Positions 1 through 6,958 of a stretch of DNA of 10,369 nt are shown here, piece after piece (positions within the stretch are counted from its first letter, which is position 1; every line of letters begins with the position of its first letter). The stretch comes from Bacteroidota bacterium. Lineage in GTDB: Bacteria > Bacteroidota > Bacteroidia > Chitinophagales > UBA2359. The stretch spans positions 1 through 10,369 of the forward strand of contig JAHDGT010000127.1 in the NCBI GenBank assembly GCA_020631675.1, read 5' to 3'. A program made the translations under genes and the position numbers. The notes beneath the pieces are model-generated. The model made no database searches, was not told the origin of the DNA, and saw nothing but the letters and a program-made list of their open reading frames with translations.

Positions 1-5
1 CCGCT

Positions 6-50
6 CAGGGCGCATCTGTCGGGTTCATTACCACTGCTATCCCTTGCGCA
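6..50 (-). repeat. Dispersed intergenic element, copy A (partial, cut by window edge)
   Basis: Read on the - strand, this 45-base stretch matches positions 8045-8089 without gaps at 39 of 45 bases. The shared blocks are GCGCAAGGGATAG, AGTGGTAATGAA and ATGCGCCCTG. It is the 5' box of an element seen whole as copy B at 8045-8199; the hairpin and 3' box would lie beyond the left edge of the window. Positions 41-54 form a perfect 14-base palindrome, CCCTTGCGCAAGGG, which copy B does not keep in full because its left flank differs. No open reading frame is conserved in the element, so it is a noncoding repeat. Confidence 0.8.
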
Positions 51-192
51 AGGGCATTTCGCCACATAAACGACATATTAGTCAAGATTTAGCGACTATA
101 TCTCGCCTTTAGAACACGCATGACCGGCATTATCATTATATTTAGTCCTATTACTAACATATTTACATTCCCACGATTTAAAATTACAGTAA

Positions 193-3100
193 ATGAGAAA
201 GTTTAACCTATCTCTATTGTTGTGGTTGGTTTGTTTGATCCCACTTTCGCTAAACGCACAAGTGTCCCTGCCATTTTATGGTGCAGGGGGCGTCCAGACC
301 GACTGTAGCGGCACACTCACCGATAGCGGTGGGCCGGATTCCGGCTACTCTCCTTATGATGATAGCTTTATCACACTGAACCCAGATGAAGATGGATATA
401 TTACTGTCCAGTTTTCAGAATTTGATCTGGCCAGTGGTGATGTGCTTTACATCTCAGAAGGAGAAGGTTGGTACTATTCATTGACCAACTTGGCGACTTA
501 TTCAGGCACGGACCTACCTAATGGTGGTGAGCCGATCACCCTTGAAACAAGTAGTACGGATGCTATTGTGAGCATCCACTTGGCAGAAAACTATGACTAT
601 TACACGGCGGGTGGTTTCACTATGTCGTGGTTAGTAGGTGGCGCCGCACCAGAAGCTAGCTTCGATGTTAGCATCGAAGGCGGTACTTTACCTGCCTTGA
701 TCGATATTGATTTCACTGATACCTCAACCGGCGCATTGAGCTGGTCTTGGGATATGGGTGATGGCACTACTTATGACACCCAGAATGTGACCCATGCTTT
801 CACAAGCGCGGGTACTTTCGATGTAACACTCACTGCTGCAAGCTGCGGGGGTGAAACAGATGTTTACACTACTACTGTTACCGTTGAAGATGGTGCGGGC
901 GTATCTTGGGATCCTGAATCTATCGACGTAGAATTAGCATATGGTGATTCTACTTTTGTTGATGTTACTTTGACCAATACAGGTGAAGTGGATCTATTCT
1001 ACGAGATCGAAAACGTGATGCCTGTGGGGAACAAAAACTTACAGGTGTTGGCATTATTGAACGGTGCTCGTGAAGATATCGAGTACATCCGTACTATAGA
1101 TGCTTTGTACTCTGTTTACGATGACTTCATCTTATCTGAAATGACAACTTATGACGCTACAGAATTAGAAGAAGCATTAGTAGGCAAAAATGTACTATTG
1201 ATCCCTGAACAGAAAGAATGTGATGGTCTTGCTTTCGCTGGTTTCGCCGATGTATTGAATGATTTCACCACTAATGGTGGTGTGCTTATCCTTTGTGGTT
1301 CTAACAACCCAGAGTGTATTTTCGGTATGGGCTTACTCGATGGTACTTACGAAGGTTACTTAGATGGTGAAGACTACTCTGAAGAAATGGTCTTCAATGA
1401 TCCTGATGATGATCTACTAGATGATATGGATCCATATCTTCCATTAACCACAACTTATCGTTATGATGTGACGAATGAGGATTTCGTTCGCTTGATCGAG
1501 TTCGAAGGTGATGATGTTTTAGGTTATCGCGTAATGGGTGAAGGTAGTTTAGCAGGTTATGTCGTTTTGATCGGACATAACTACTACTACAGTAATGAAG
1601 ATATGGATGAGATCTTAGGTAATGCGGTACAGTTGGCTCAAGGCAAGGCAACAGACTGGTTATACGGGGAGACCTTATCAGGTGTTGTGCCAGCGGGTGA
1701 ATCTGCTGTTATTCCTATCGAGTTCAATGCGACCAATGTATTCGGTGGCGTTTACGAACAAGATATCATCATTAATACGAATGATACAGAGAACCCTCAG
1801 ATCGTTATTCCTGCTACCATGACCGTTACAGGTACACCAAGTTTCGCAATGAGCCAAGGTGAATTCGATATGGGCACTTGGATGGTCGGTTTGACGGAAA
1901 CACAGCAGTTAACGATTTTCAGTACAGGTACGGATTCTTTACATGTAGAAGACATCATCTCTTCTGATCCGGTATACACTACCTCTCCATCTACTTTCTC
2001 ATTGTACGGTGGCGATTCTCAAGTAGTGGATATCACTTTTGCACCTGCTGAAATCTCTGAATACCCTGCCACTTTAACCATCTTAACCAATGTAGCTGCC
2101 TTTACAGTAACATTGACAGGTGAAGGTGTTGGTGCACCAACTATGATCGTTGATCCTTCAGAAATCAACTTGACCTTAAATAGTGGTGAAACTGCTGAAG
2201 AAATCATTAATGTTTCAAATGTAGGTGCTGGTCCGCTGAACTATACGGTACAGCAACTGGCAGTAGGTAATGGTTCTAATGTATTGGTTTATACAAACGG
2301 ACCGGATATGAACCCTGGTGGTGAATATGAAAACACACTTGCTGCGATCAACGCTACATTTACTGATTATGACTTATTGACTACAGATACAACAGACCCT
2401 GATGAATTGGCAACATTACTTGATGAATCAGGCGTGTTCTTAGTACCTGAATTAGAAATGTTCGGTGGTTCTGATGCCTTTACTGGTTTCGCTGAGGTCT
2501 TACAAAACTATGTGACCAACGGTGGTAGTGTGGTTTTCTGTGGTACTTCTAACATCCAACCATTATTGAATTCAGGTTTAGCTCAAGGTTTCGCGACCTT
2601 TGATTCTTTTGGTGATATTGCTGTAGTTGACCCTGATCACCCATTAATGGCTGGTCTTCCTGAAACTTTCCCTGCACAAAATGCGACCATCACGGCTAAC
2701 TTCGAAGAAGATGAGTTAGATGGTGAGTGGGTAACACTAGCAGAGTTGAACGGAAATACAGTAGTAGGTCTTCGTGAAATGGGCTTAGGACGTGCGATCT
2801 ATATCGCATTTGACTACTTCGCGTATGACGAGAGTGCTGCTTTATGTGTGGCTAATGCGGTTCAGTATAGCTTAGAAAACAGTATCGCGGGTTGGTTGTC
2901 ATTCACACCTGAATTGAATGAAGTAGATTATCCTGATGGCACTAGTGAGATCGTTATTACGATTGATACAGAAGGCTTATTAGGTGGTACTTACTATACA
3001 GAGATCTTATTGACGACTAATGATCCTTTAGCACCTACATTCACTATTCCTATCACCATCGTTGTTGTTGGTGTGCCGGATATCGTAGTGACCGATACGG

Positions 3101-5688
3101 ATCTTGATTTCGGTTCTATCATTATCGGTAATACCAGTGAGATAGATGTACTGATCGATAATCCGGGAACGGATAGCTTATTCATCACTGAGATCATCTC
3201 CACATTCCCGCAGTTCACACCAAGTGTGCCTTCGGTTACGGTACCTCCATTGAAAGATTATACCATCACCTTCACTTTCGCTCCTGATGTGATCGAAGTG
3301 CATGATGGTTCATTCACACTTGTGAACAATGTTGAAGATCAAGTGATCTCTTATGTTGGTGAGGGTAAAGGTGCGCCAGATGTAACTTGGACACCGACGG
3401 AGATCAATGTGACGCAATTGGCAGGTGAGTCTACTACTGAAACGATCAGCCTGAATAATATCACAGGTGAAGGCGCATTGAACTATGCGATCGCTAATCC
3501 TGATATTCCTTTAACAGTGGGTATCATGACCGCTGGTGTGGATCTGGGTTTTGGTTCTTACCTTACTTTGAAGCCACAGTTAGAAGAAAACTATCCGGAT
3601 TTCACCTTTATCGATCTATCTGGCGACAGCTATGATGAATTAAAGGCGGAGTTAGACGATAATGAAATCGATGTTATTGTATTCCCTGAGCAAAACACTT
3701 GGATGATCACAGAGGCGACCGTATTAGATTATGCGCCTGCGGTTACTGAGTTCATGGATGCAGGTGGTTCTGTTATCTATGCAGGTACTTACTGCAACTA
3801 CTGCTTAACAGCATTCACGAATACTTTCTACCAAGATGTGTTCACGGGTACAGCCTTAACGGTAAATAGTACAGATGACCCATTAGGTGCTGGCATGGAA
3901 GAAACTTTCAGCACATTGAACTGGGGTGTGTTGGCTTATGACTTCACAGATGAGGATTACTACAGCTTGATCGATCACCCAACAGCAGCAGGTTATAGTG
4001 TTGCTGGTTACCGTTCATTCGGTGCGGGTAAAGCAGTTTACTTGGGTTACACTATGGATTACTTTGATGAGCCTTTCAGCCAGATCGCGAACAATGCGAT
4101 GGTAGTTGCACAGGGTGCGCCACCTGCTTGGTTCACTTTAGATAACTATGGTGGTGATGTTGTGATCGGTGGAACGAATGAGATCACGGCTACAATTGAT
4201 GCGACCGGCTTATTAGCAGGTACCTACAACTTCAGCTTAGTGATCTATACAGATGATCCTGACACACCATTGATCATTATACCAGTAACTATGGTGGTTG
4301 AGGCATTCCCTCAAGCGATCTTAGGTACTGCTGGTGGTGGTACTTTGAGCTGTGACGGTATCGTTCAGTTCGCGGATAACTCAGTGAACTTCCCAACAGA
4401 ATGGAGCTGGGACTTCGGTGATGGTAATACGTCTACAGAGCAAAACCCATTGCACATCTACGAAGAGGCTGGTTTGTATACTGTAAGTCTTGAAGCTTGT
4501 AACAGCTTAGGTTGTGATGAGCAAATCATTGAAGACTATATTGAAGTAGACTTCGCCGCTTCTTACTGTGATACGATTTACATGCCTACTTCTGGCAATA
4601 CACTGATCACTTCGTGTACAGGGGTATTGATGGATGATGGTGGTGATGGCCCATATGCGAATAACGCGGATGGTACGGTTACGATCTCTCCTCCAGGTGC
4701 TACGTCTATTTCTATCACTTTCGATGTGTTCAACTTCGAGACTTGTTGTGATGATTTCTTATTGTATGACGGCCCGGATGTGAACAGTACTTTGATCGGT
4801 AACTACACTGGTGGCGATCTTTTAGGACAAACTGTTACAACAACTGGTGGCGACTTGACTGTACGTGTAGATACAGATGGTTCTGTTACACCTGATGGTT
4901 TCCAGGCATTCTGGGAGTGTATCTCGGTTACAGAAGTACCAGTACCTGCTTTTGGTAATGAGGTAATGTCTGAGTGTGAAGGTATCATGCAGTTCACAGA
5001 TACTTCTACGCAATATCCTGATACTTGGAACTGGGACTTCGGTGATGGTAACACATCTACTGAACAGAATCCAGAGCACTCTTATGCGGCAAGCGGTAAC
5101 TATACGGTTACCCTAGAAGCTTGTAACATCATTGGCTGTGAAACGATCGTTCAAGAAGTTTCTATCCAGAACGTAATGTTCGTTGACATCAACTTCAACA
5201 ATTTCATTGATGTAGGTATTCCTACATTATTCCAGAACTTGACAGAAGGTGCGGTGACTACAAACTGGGACTTCGGTAATGGTGATGTTACAATTAATTC
5301 TGCTACAGCTATCGTAACTTATGATGCGATCGGTATCTATACGGTTACAGTTGAAGTAACAGATGCGAGTGGCTGTACACGTGAGCATACTTTCGACATT
5401 GAGATCGTTTCTGTAGGTATTGATGGTAATGATCCAACACCAACGGTATTGGAGCTATTCCCTAATCCTGCTAATGACATAATCAATGTGAATTATAGCT
5501 TCAATGGTACGAAAGACCTTACGGTTAACTTATTTGATGCTTTAGGTAGATTAGTGTTCACTGAAAAAGTGAATACTACGAACCAGTACCAGCGTGTGAT
5601 CAACTTAGAGGATAAAGCACGTGGTATGTACTTGATCACGATCAGTGATGGGCAACAAACAGACAGCCGTCAGATCGTTGTTGAGTAA
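193..5688 (+). CDS. Giant secreted CUB/PKD/Ig-like repeat protein with amidotransferase-like inserts and T9SS sorting domain
   Basis: This 1831-residue protein is probably exported by Sec and then by the type IX system to the cell surface or medium. A signal peptide covers residues 1-22 (cut near LNA/QVS). Domains in order: CUB-like 24-150; PKD 153-232 (WSWDMGDG); three repeat units at 237-649, 650-1062 and 1063-1373; PKD 1374-1453 (WSWDFGDG); CUB-like 1459-1577; PKD 1583-1661 (WNWDFGDG); PKD-like 1664-1742 (WDFGNG); T9SS type A C-terminal domain about 1751-1831 (LFPNPAND, LFDALGRLV, GMYLITI). Each unit has an Ig-like start, a class I glutamine amidotransferase-like alpha/beta segment of about 200 residues, and a beta module ending in a TNDP-like strand; the first two end with an ASPM/SPD-2/Hydin-type Ig module (about 549-649, 962-1062). 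The protein is very acidic, which suits calcium-bound PKD-type domains. An adhesin, matrix or scaffold role is inference; no protease or glycosidase domain is recognised. The ATG at 193 is chosen because the signal peptide starts there. Confidence 0.95.
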   Translation: MRKFNLSLLLWLVCLIPLSLNAQVSLPFYGAGGVQTDCSGTLTDSGGPDSGYSPYDDSFITLNPDEDGYITVQFSEFDLASGDVLYISEGEGWYYSLTNLATYSGTDLPNGGEPITLETSSTDAIVSIHLAENYDYYTAGGFTMSWLVGGAAPEASFDVSIEGGTLPALIDIDFTDTSTGALSWSWDMGDGTTYDTQNVTHAFTSAGTFDVTLTAASCGGETDVYTTTVTVEDGAGVSWDPESIDVELAYGDSTFVDVTLTNTGEVDLFYEIENVMPVGNKNLQVLALLNGAREDIEYIRTIDALYSVYDDFILSEMTTYDATELEEALVGKNVLLIPEQKECDGLAFAGFADVLNDFTTNGGVLILCGSNNPECIFGMGLLDGTYEGYLDGEDYSEEMVFNDPDDDLLDDMDPYLPLTTTYRYDVTNEDFVRLIEFEGDDVLGYRVMGEGSLAGYVVLIGHNYYYSNEDMDEILGNAVQLAQGKATDWLYGETLSGVVPAGESAVIPIEFNATNVFGGVYEQDIIINTNDTENPQIVIPATMTVTGTPSFAMSQGEFDMGTWMVGLTETQQLTIFSTGTDSLHVEDIISSDPVYTTSPSTFSLYGGDSQVVDITFAPAEISEYPATLTILTNVAAFTVTLTGEGVGAPTMIVDPSEINLTLNSGETAEEIINVSNVGAGPLNYTVQQLAVGNGSNVLVYTNGPDMNPGGEYENTLAAINATFTDYDLLTTDTTDPDELATLLDESGVFLVPELEMFGGSDAFTGFAEVLQNYVTNGGSVVFCGTSNIQPLLNSGLAQGFATFDSFGDIAVVDPDHPLMAGLPETFPAQNATITANFEEDELDGEWVTLAELNGNTVVGLREMGLGRAIYIAFDYFAYDESAALCVANAVQYSLENSIAGWLSFTPELNEVDYPDGTSEIVITIDTEGLLGGTYYTEILLTTNDPLAPTFTIPITIVVVGVPDIVVTDTDLDFGSIIIGNTSEIDVLIDNPGTDSLFITEIISTFPQFTPSVPSVTVPPLKDYTITFTFAPDVIEVHDGSFTLVNNVEDQVISYVGEGKGAPDVTWTPTEINVTQLAGESTTETISLNNITGEGALNYAIANPDIPLTVGIMTAGVDLGFGSYLTLKPQLEENYPDFTFIDLSGDSYDELKAELDDNEIDVIVFPEQNTWMITEATVLDYAPAVTEFMDAGGSVIYAGTYCNYCLTAFTNTFYQDVFTGTALTVNSTDDPLGAGMEETFSTLNWGVLAYDFTDEDYYSLIDHPTAAGYSVAGYRSFGAGKAVYLGYTMDYFDEPFSQIANNAMVVAQGAPPAWFTLDNYGGDVVIGGTNEITATIDATGLLAGTYNFSLVIYTDDPDTPLIIIPVTMVVEAFPQAILGTAGGGTLSCDGIVQFADNSVNFPTEWSWDFGDGNTSTEQNPLHIYEEAGLYTVSLEACNSLGCDEQIIEDYIEVDFAASYCDTIYMPTSGNTLITSCTGVLMDDGGDGPYANNADGTVTISPPGATSISITFDVFNFETCCDDFLLYDGPDVNSTLIGNYTGGDLLGQTVTTTGGDLTVRVDTDGSVTPDGFQAFWECISVTEVPVPAFGNEVMSECEGIMQFTDTSTQYPDTWNWDFGDGNTSTEQNPEHSYAASGNYTVTLEACNIIGCETIVQEVSIQNVMFVDINFNNFIDVGIPTLFQNLTEGAVTTNWDFGNGDVTINSATAIVTYDAIGIYTVTVEVTDASGCTREHTFDIEIVSVGIDGNDPTPTVLELFPNPANDIINVNYSFNGTKDLTVNLFDALGRLVFTEKVNTTNQYQRVINLEDKARGMYLITISDGQQTDSRQIVVE
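901..2139 (+). repeat. Supermodule unit 1 within the giant protein (residues 237-649)
   Basis: This is the first of three tandem protein-level units; it is 413 residues long, the same as unit 2. It starts with a DPES Ig-like strand and carries an alpha/beta insert at about 282-483. The insert holds a hydrophobic strand plus PEQK, then GGVLILCG with Cys368. It continues with an ASPM-type Ig module at 549-649. The position matching the DHPL motif of unit 2 is instead highly acidic (DPDDDLLDD, residues 403-411). The repeat is visible in the protein alignment rather than as long DNA identity, so the duplication is old. Confidence 0.8.
2140..3378 (+). repeat. Supermodule unit 2 within the giant protein (residues 650-1062)
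   Basis: The second unit follows the first with no linker and has the same length, 413 residues. The alpha/beta insert at about 694-894 contains FLVPELEMF, then GGSVVFCG with Cys783, then VDPDHPLMAGLPETF with His816. It ends in a GLGRAIYIAFDYF strand-turn-strand segment. This unit keeps the amidotransferase-like motifs best. A TTNDPLAP beta strand (about 1003-1010) and an ASPM-type Ig module (962-1062) close it. Confidence 0.8.
3379..4311 (+). repeat. Supermodule unit 3 within the giant protein (residues 1063-1373), lacking the final Ig module
   Basis: The third unit aligns with the other two through its Ig-like start (WTPTEINV), its alpha/beta insert at about 1106-1307 and its TDDPDTP strand. 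It stops at VVEAFP and runs straight into a PKD domain, so the roughly 100-residue ASPM-type module of units 1 and 2 is missing. The Cys368/Cys783 position is Ala1197 here (GGSVIYAG), though two cysteines follow within seven residues. Confidence 0.75.
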
Positions 5689-5737
5689 TTATTCTTTTCC
5701 ATAGTCGATTCTCAAAATTTAGATTCGATCAAATGAT

Positions 5738-5776
5738 AAAAGCCTCCTTCACCTTTTGGTGAGGGAGGCTTTTTTT
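5738..5776 (+). terminator. Rho-independent terminator after the giant gene
   Basis: AAAAGCCTCCTTCACC pairs with GGTGAGGGAGGCTTTT over 16 positions with a single G-U pair and a TTTT loop, and a run of T follows. It begins 49 bases after the stop codon at 5688. The A-run on the left arm makes it potentially bidirectional. Confidence 0.92.
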
Positions 5777-5816
5777 GTAATTATTTCGGAGTCTGCACGA
5801 AGTCTTATATATCGGG

Positions 5817-5844
5817 TCTCATGTCTCAAATCTATCGTCTAAGA
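5817..5844. repeat. 7-base periodic repeat, site 1 (four units)
   Basis: The sequence divides into heptads TCTCATG, TCTCAAA, TCTATCG and TCTAAGA. The same first and last heptads appear in the array at 10212-10246. It lies just beyond a terminator and upstream of the promoter for the first EGF lipoprotein, so it is intergenic and noncoding. Confidence 0.7.
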
Positions 5845-5896
5845 GCTTAACAATATTCAGATTAAAATTATTTATGTCGACTTGCAACCAACTTGC

Positions 5897-5927
5897 TTGG
5901 GCAATCCTCTTATATGGGGTATCTTTG
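5897..5927 (+). promoter_or_regulatory. Bacteroidota-type promoter for the first EGF lipoprotein
   Basis: TATCTTTG at 5920-5927 fits the Bacteroidota -7 consensus TAnnTTTG exactly. A TTG at 5897-5899 is separated from it by 20 bases, the spacing known for this promoter class. Transcription would start near 5933, which gives a leader of roughly 235 bases before the ATG at 6170. It is the only full consensus match I noticed in the intergenic DNA. Confidence 0.65.
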
Positions 5928-5933
5928 CGCATC

Positions 5934-6169
5934 TATTAAAAAGTAGTTTAATTTGATGGCTTTGTATGAATGTTTTATTTCTTAAGCATTTACATTAAAC
6001 TCGGCATAGAAGTGTTGAGTCCAACAAACCAACTTCTACTTTTTATCGGTGACCTTACCGAATTTTCACGACTGAAAAAGGATGCTATTTCATAGTTTCC
6101 TCAGTCTTACTCTCGGCTCCATACTGATTGTAATAAATTACTCTTTTAATAACCAAAATAGTTTTGAAG
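5934..6169 (+). other. Long hairpin-rich 5' leader of the first EGF lipoprotein gene
   Basis: Three consecutive inverted repeats are visible. TAGAAGT (6007-6013) pairs with ACTTCTA (6032-6038) around an inner GTTG/CAAC stem. TCGGT (6046-6050) pairs with ACCGA (6057-6061). GACTGA (6070-6075) pairs with TCAGTC (6101-6106). A 9-codon reading frame, ATG to TAA, lies at 5956-5985. No riboswitch class that I know is recognisable. Whether the region is transcribed depends on the predicted promoter at 5897-5927. Confidence 0.4.
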
Positions 6170-6820
6170 ATGAAAGCGACTAAATTTTGGCAACTGTTTA
6201 CGGTACTAGGTATCGTAATTGGTGCGGCGCTTTTTACCGCATGTGACACTACTCCTTCTGAATGTGATGGTGTAGAATGTTTGAACGGTGGTGAATGCGT
6301 AGTAAACGATGTAACTGCTTTAGCAGAATGTAGCTGCCCTCCAGGTTACTCTGGTGTGGCTTGTGAAGATTTTGACAACTGTTTCGACATCATCTGCCCT
6401 GATAATGCAGAATGTGAAGACGGTGTTTGTTACTGTAATGTAGGTTTTGAAGGTGCTAACTGTGATACCCTGATCCGTGATAAGTACATTGGTACTTACT
6501 CTGCTGAGGACATCTGTCCTTCTGGTACTTTCGCATCTACTGCTGTGATCACAGGTTCCGCAACGAACAACTTATGGTTCACTGTAAGCAACTTCGGTGG
6601 TTTCGAGAACTTAGTAAACTGTGAGGTAGTTGATCAGTACAGCTTCCGTATTCCTAACCAAGAAGATGCGGCTGGTCGTATTTTCGAGGGTGTTGATGCG
6701 AATGGTAGCGAGATCTTAGGTGTTTTTGATCCTGCGCTTAATGTTGTAGCAGGTACTTACACTGTATCTTTCAGTGATGGCACTAGCGAAACTTGTGATT
6801 TCGTTTGGACATTGCAATAA
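6170..6820 (+). CDS. EGF-like domain lipoprotein (2 EGF modules), short paralogue
   Basis: This is a 216-residue predicted outer-membrane or surface lipoprotein. The signal sequence ends in LFTAC, so Cys25 should be lipidated. Residues 32-65 are a six-cysteine EGF-like module (CLNGGEC ... CSCPPGYSG). Residues 71-98 are a shorter one (CPDNAEC ... CYCNVGFEG). Residues 99-216 form a beta-rich domain of unknown function with paired cysteines, beginning RDKYIGTY and ending near SETCDFVW. The same domain closes the next gene's product. An in-frame TTG at 6164 would add two residues; the ATG at 6170 is preferred because MKATKFW gives a normal lysine-led signal peptide. It has its own promoter and terminator. 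Codon choice is markedly uniform (GGT, TCT, GAA), unlike the next gene, which may indicate high expression. A binding or surface-interaction role is inferred from the EGF fold only. Confidence 0.92.
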   Translation: MKATKFWQLFTVLGIVIGAALFTACDTTPSECDGVECLNGGECVVNDVTALAECSCPPGYSGVACEDFDNCFDIICPDNAECEDGVCYCNVGFEGANCDTLIRDKYIGTYSAEDICPSGTFASTAVITGSATNNLWFTVSNFGGFENLVNCEVVDQYSFRIPNQEDAAGRIFEGVDANGSEILGVFDPALNVVAGTYTVSFSDGTSETCDFVWTLQ

Positions 6821-6839
6821 GCAATAAAATGAAATAAGG

Positions 6840-6858
6840 CACTCTTTTATTTAGAGTG
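6840..6858 (+). other. Small hairpin preceding the main terminator
   Basis: CACTCT (6840-6845) and AGAGTG (6853-6858) form a 6-base-pair stem with an AT-only loop, followed by TTT. It starts 19 bases after the stop codon and may be a weak first terminator or an RNA-end stabiliser. Confidence 0.45.
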
Positions 6859-6865
6859 TTTGTCC

Positions 6866-6905
6866 AAAACGGGCGGCTTTGTACATACAAGGTCGCCCGT
6901 TTTTT
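6866..6905 (+). terminator. Rho-independent terminator between the two EGF lipoprotein genes
   Basis: AAAACGGGCGGCTTTGT pairs with ACAAGGTCGCCCGTTTT over 17 positions with two G-U pairs and a loop ACAT, then a T-run. This strong signal makes read-through into the next lipoprotein gene unlikely. The paralogues are therefore probably separately transcribed, although only about 53 bases remain for the second promoter. Confidence 0.92.
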
Positions 6906-6958
6906 ATATTTTTGAATTGTAATATCAGATTTTTATTCAGCTCAAACCATGTCATTTT

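Noticed and set aside
137..145. TATATTTAG upstream of the giant gene as a promoter -7 box
   Set aside because: The final G of TAnnTTTG is A here, and no TTG lies about 20 bases upstream, so it is not a supported promoter.
4803..5079. Two overlapping antisense frames within CUB 2/PKD 3 of the giant gene
   Set aside because: Neither has a domain or a start context, and the + strand coding is secure.
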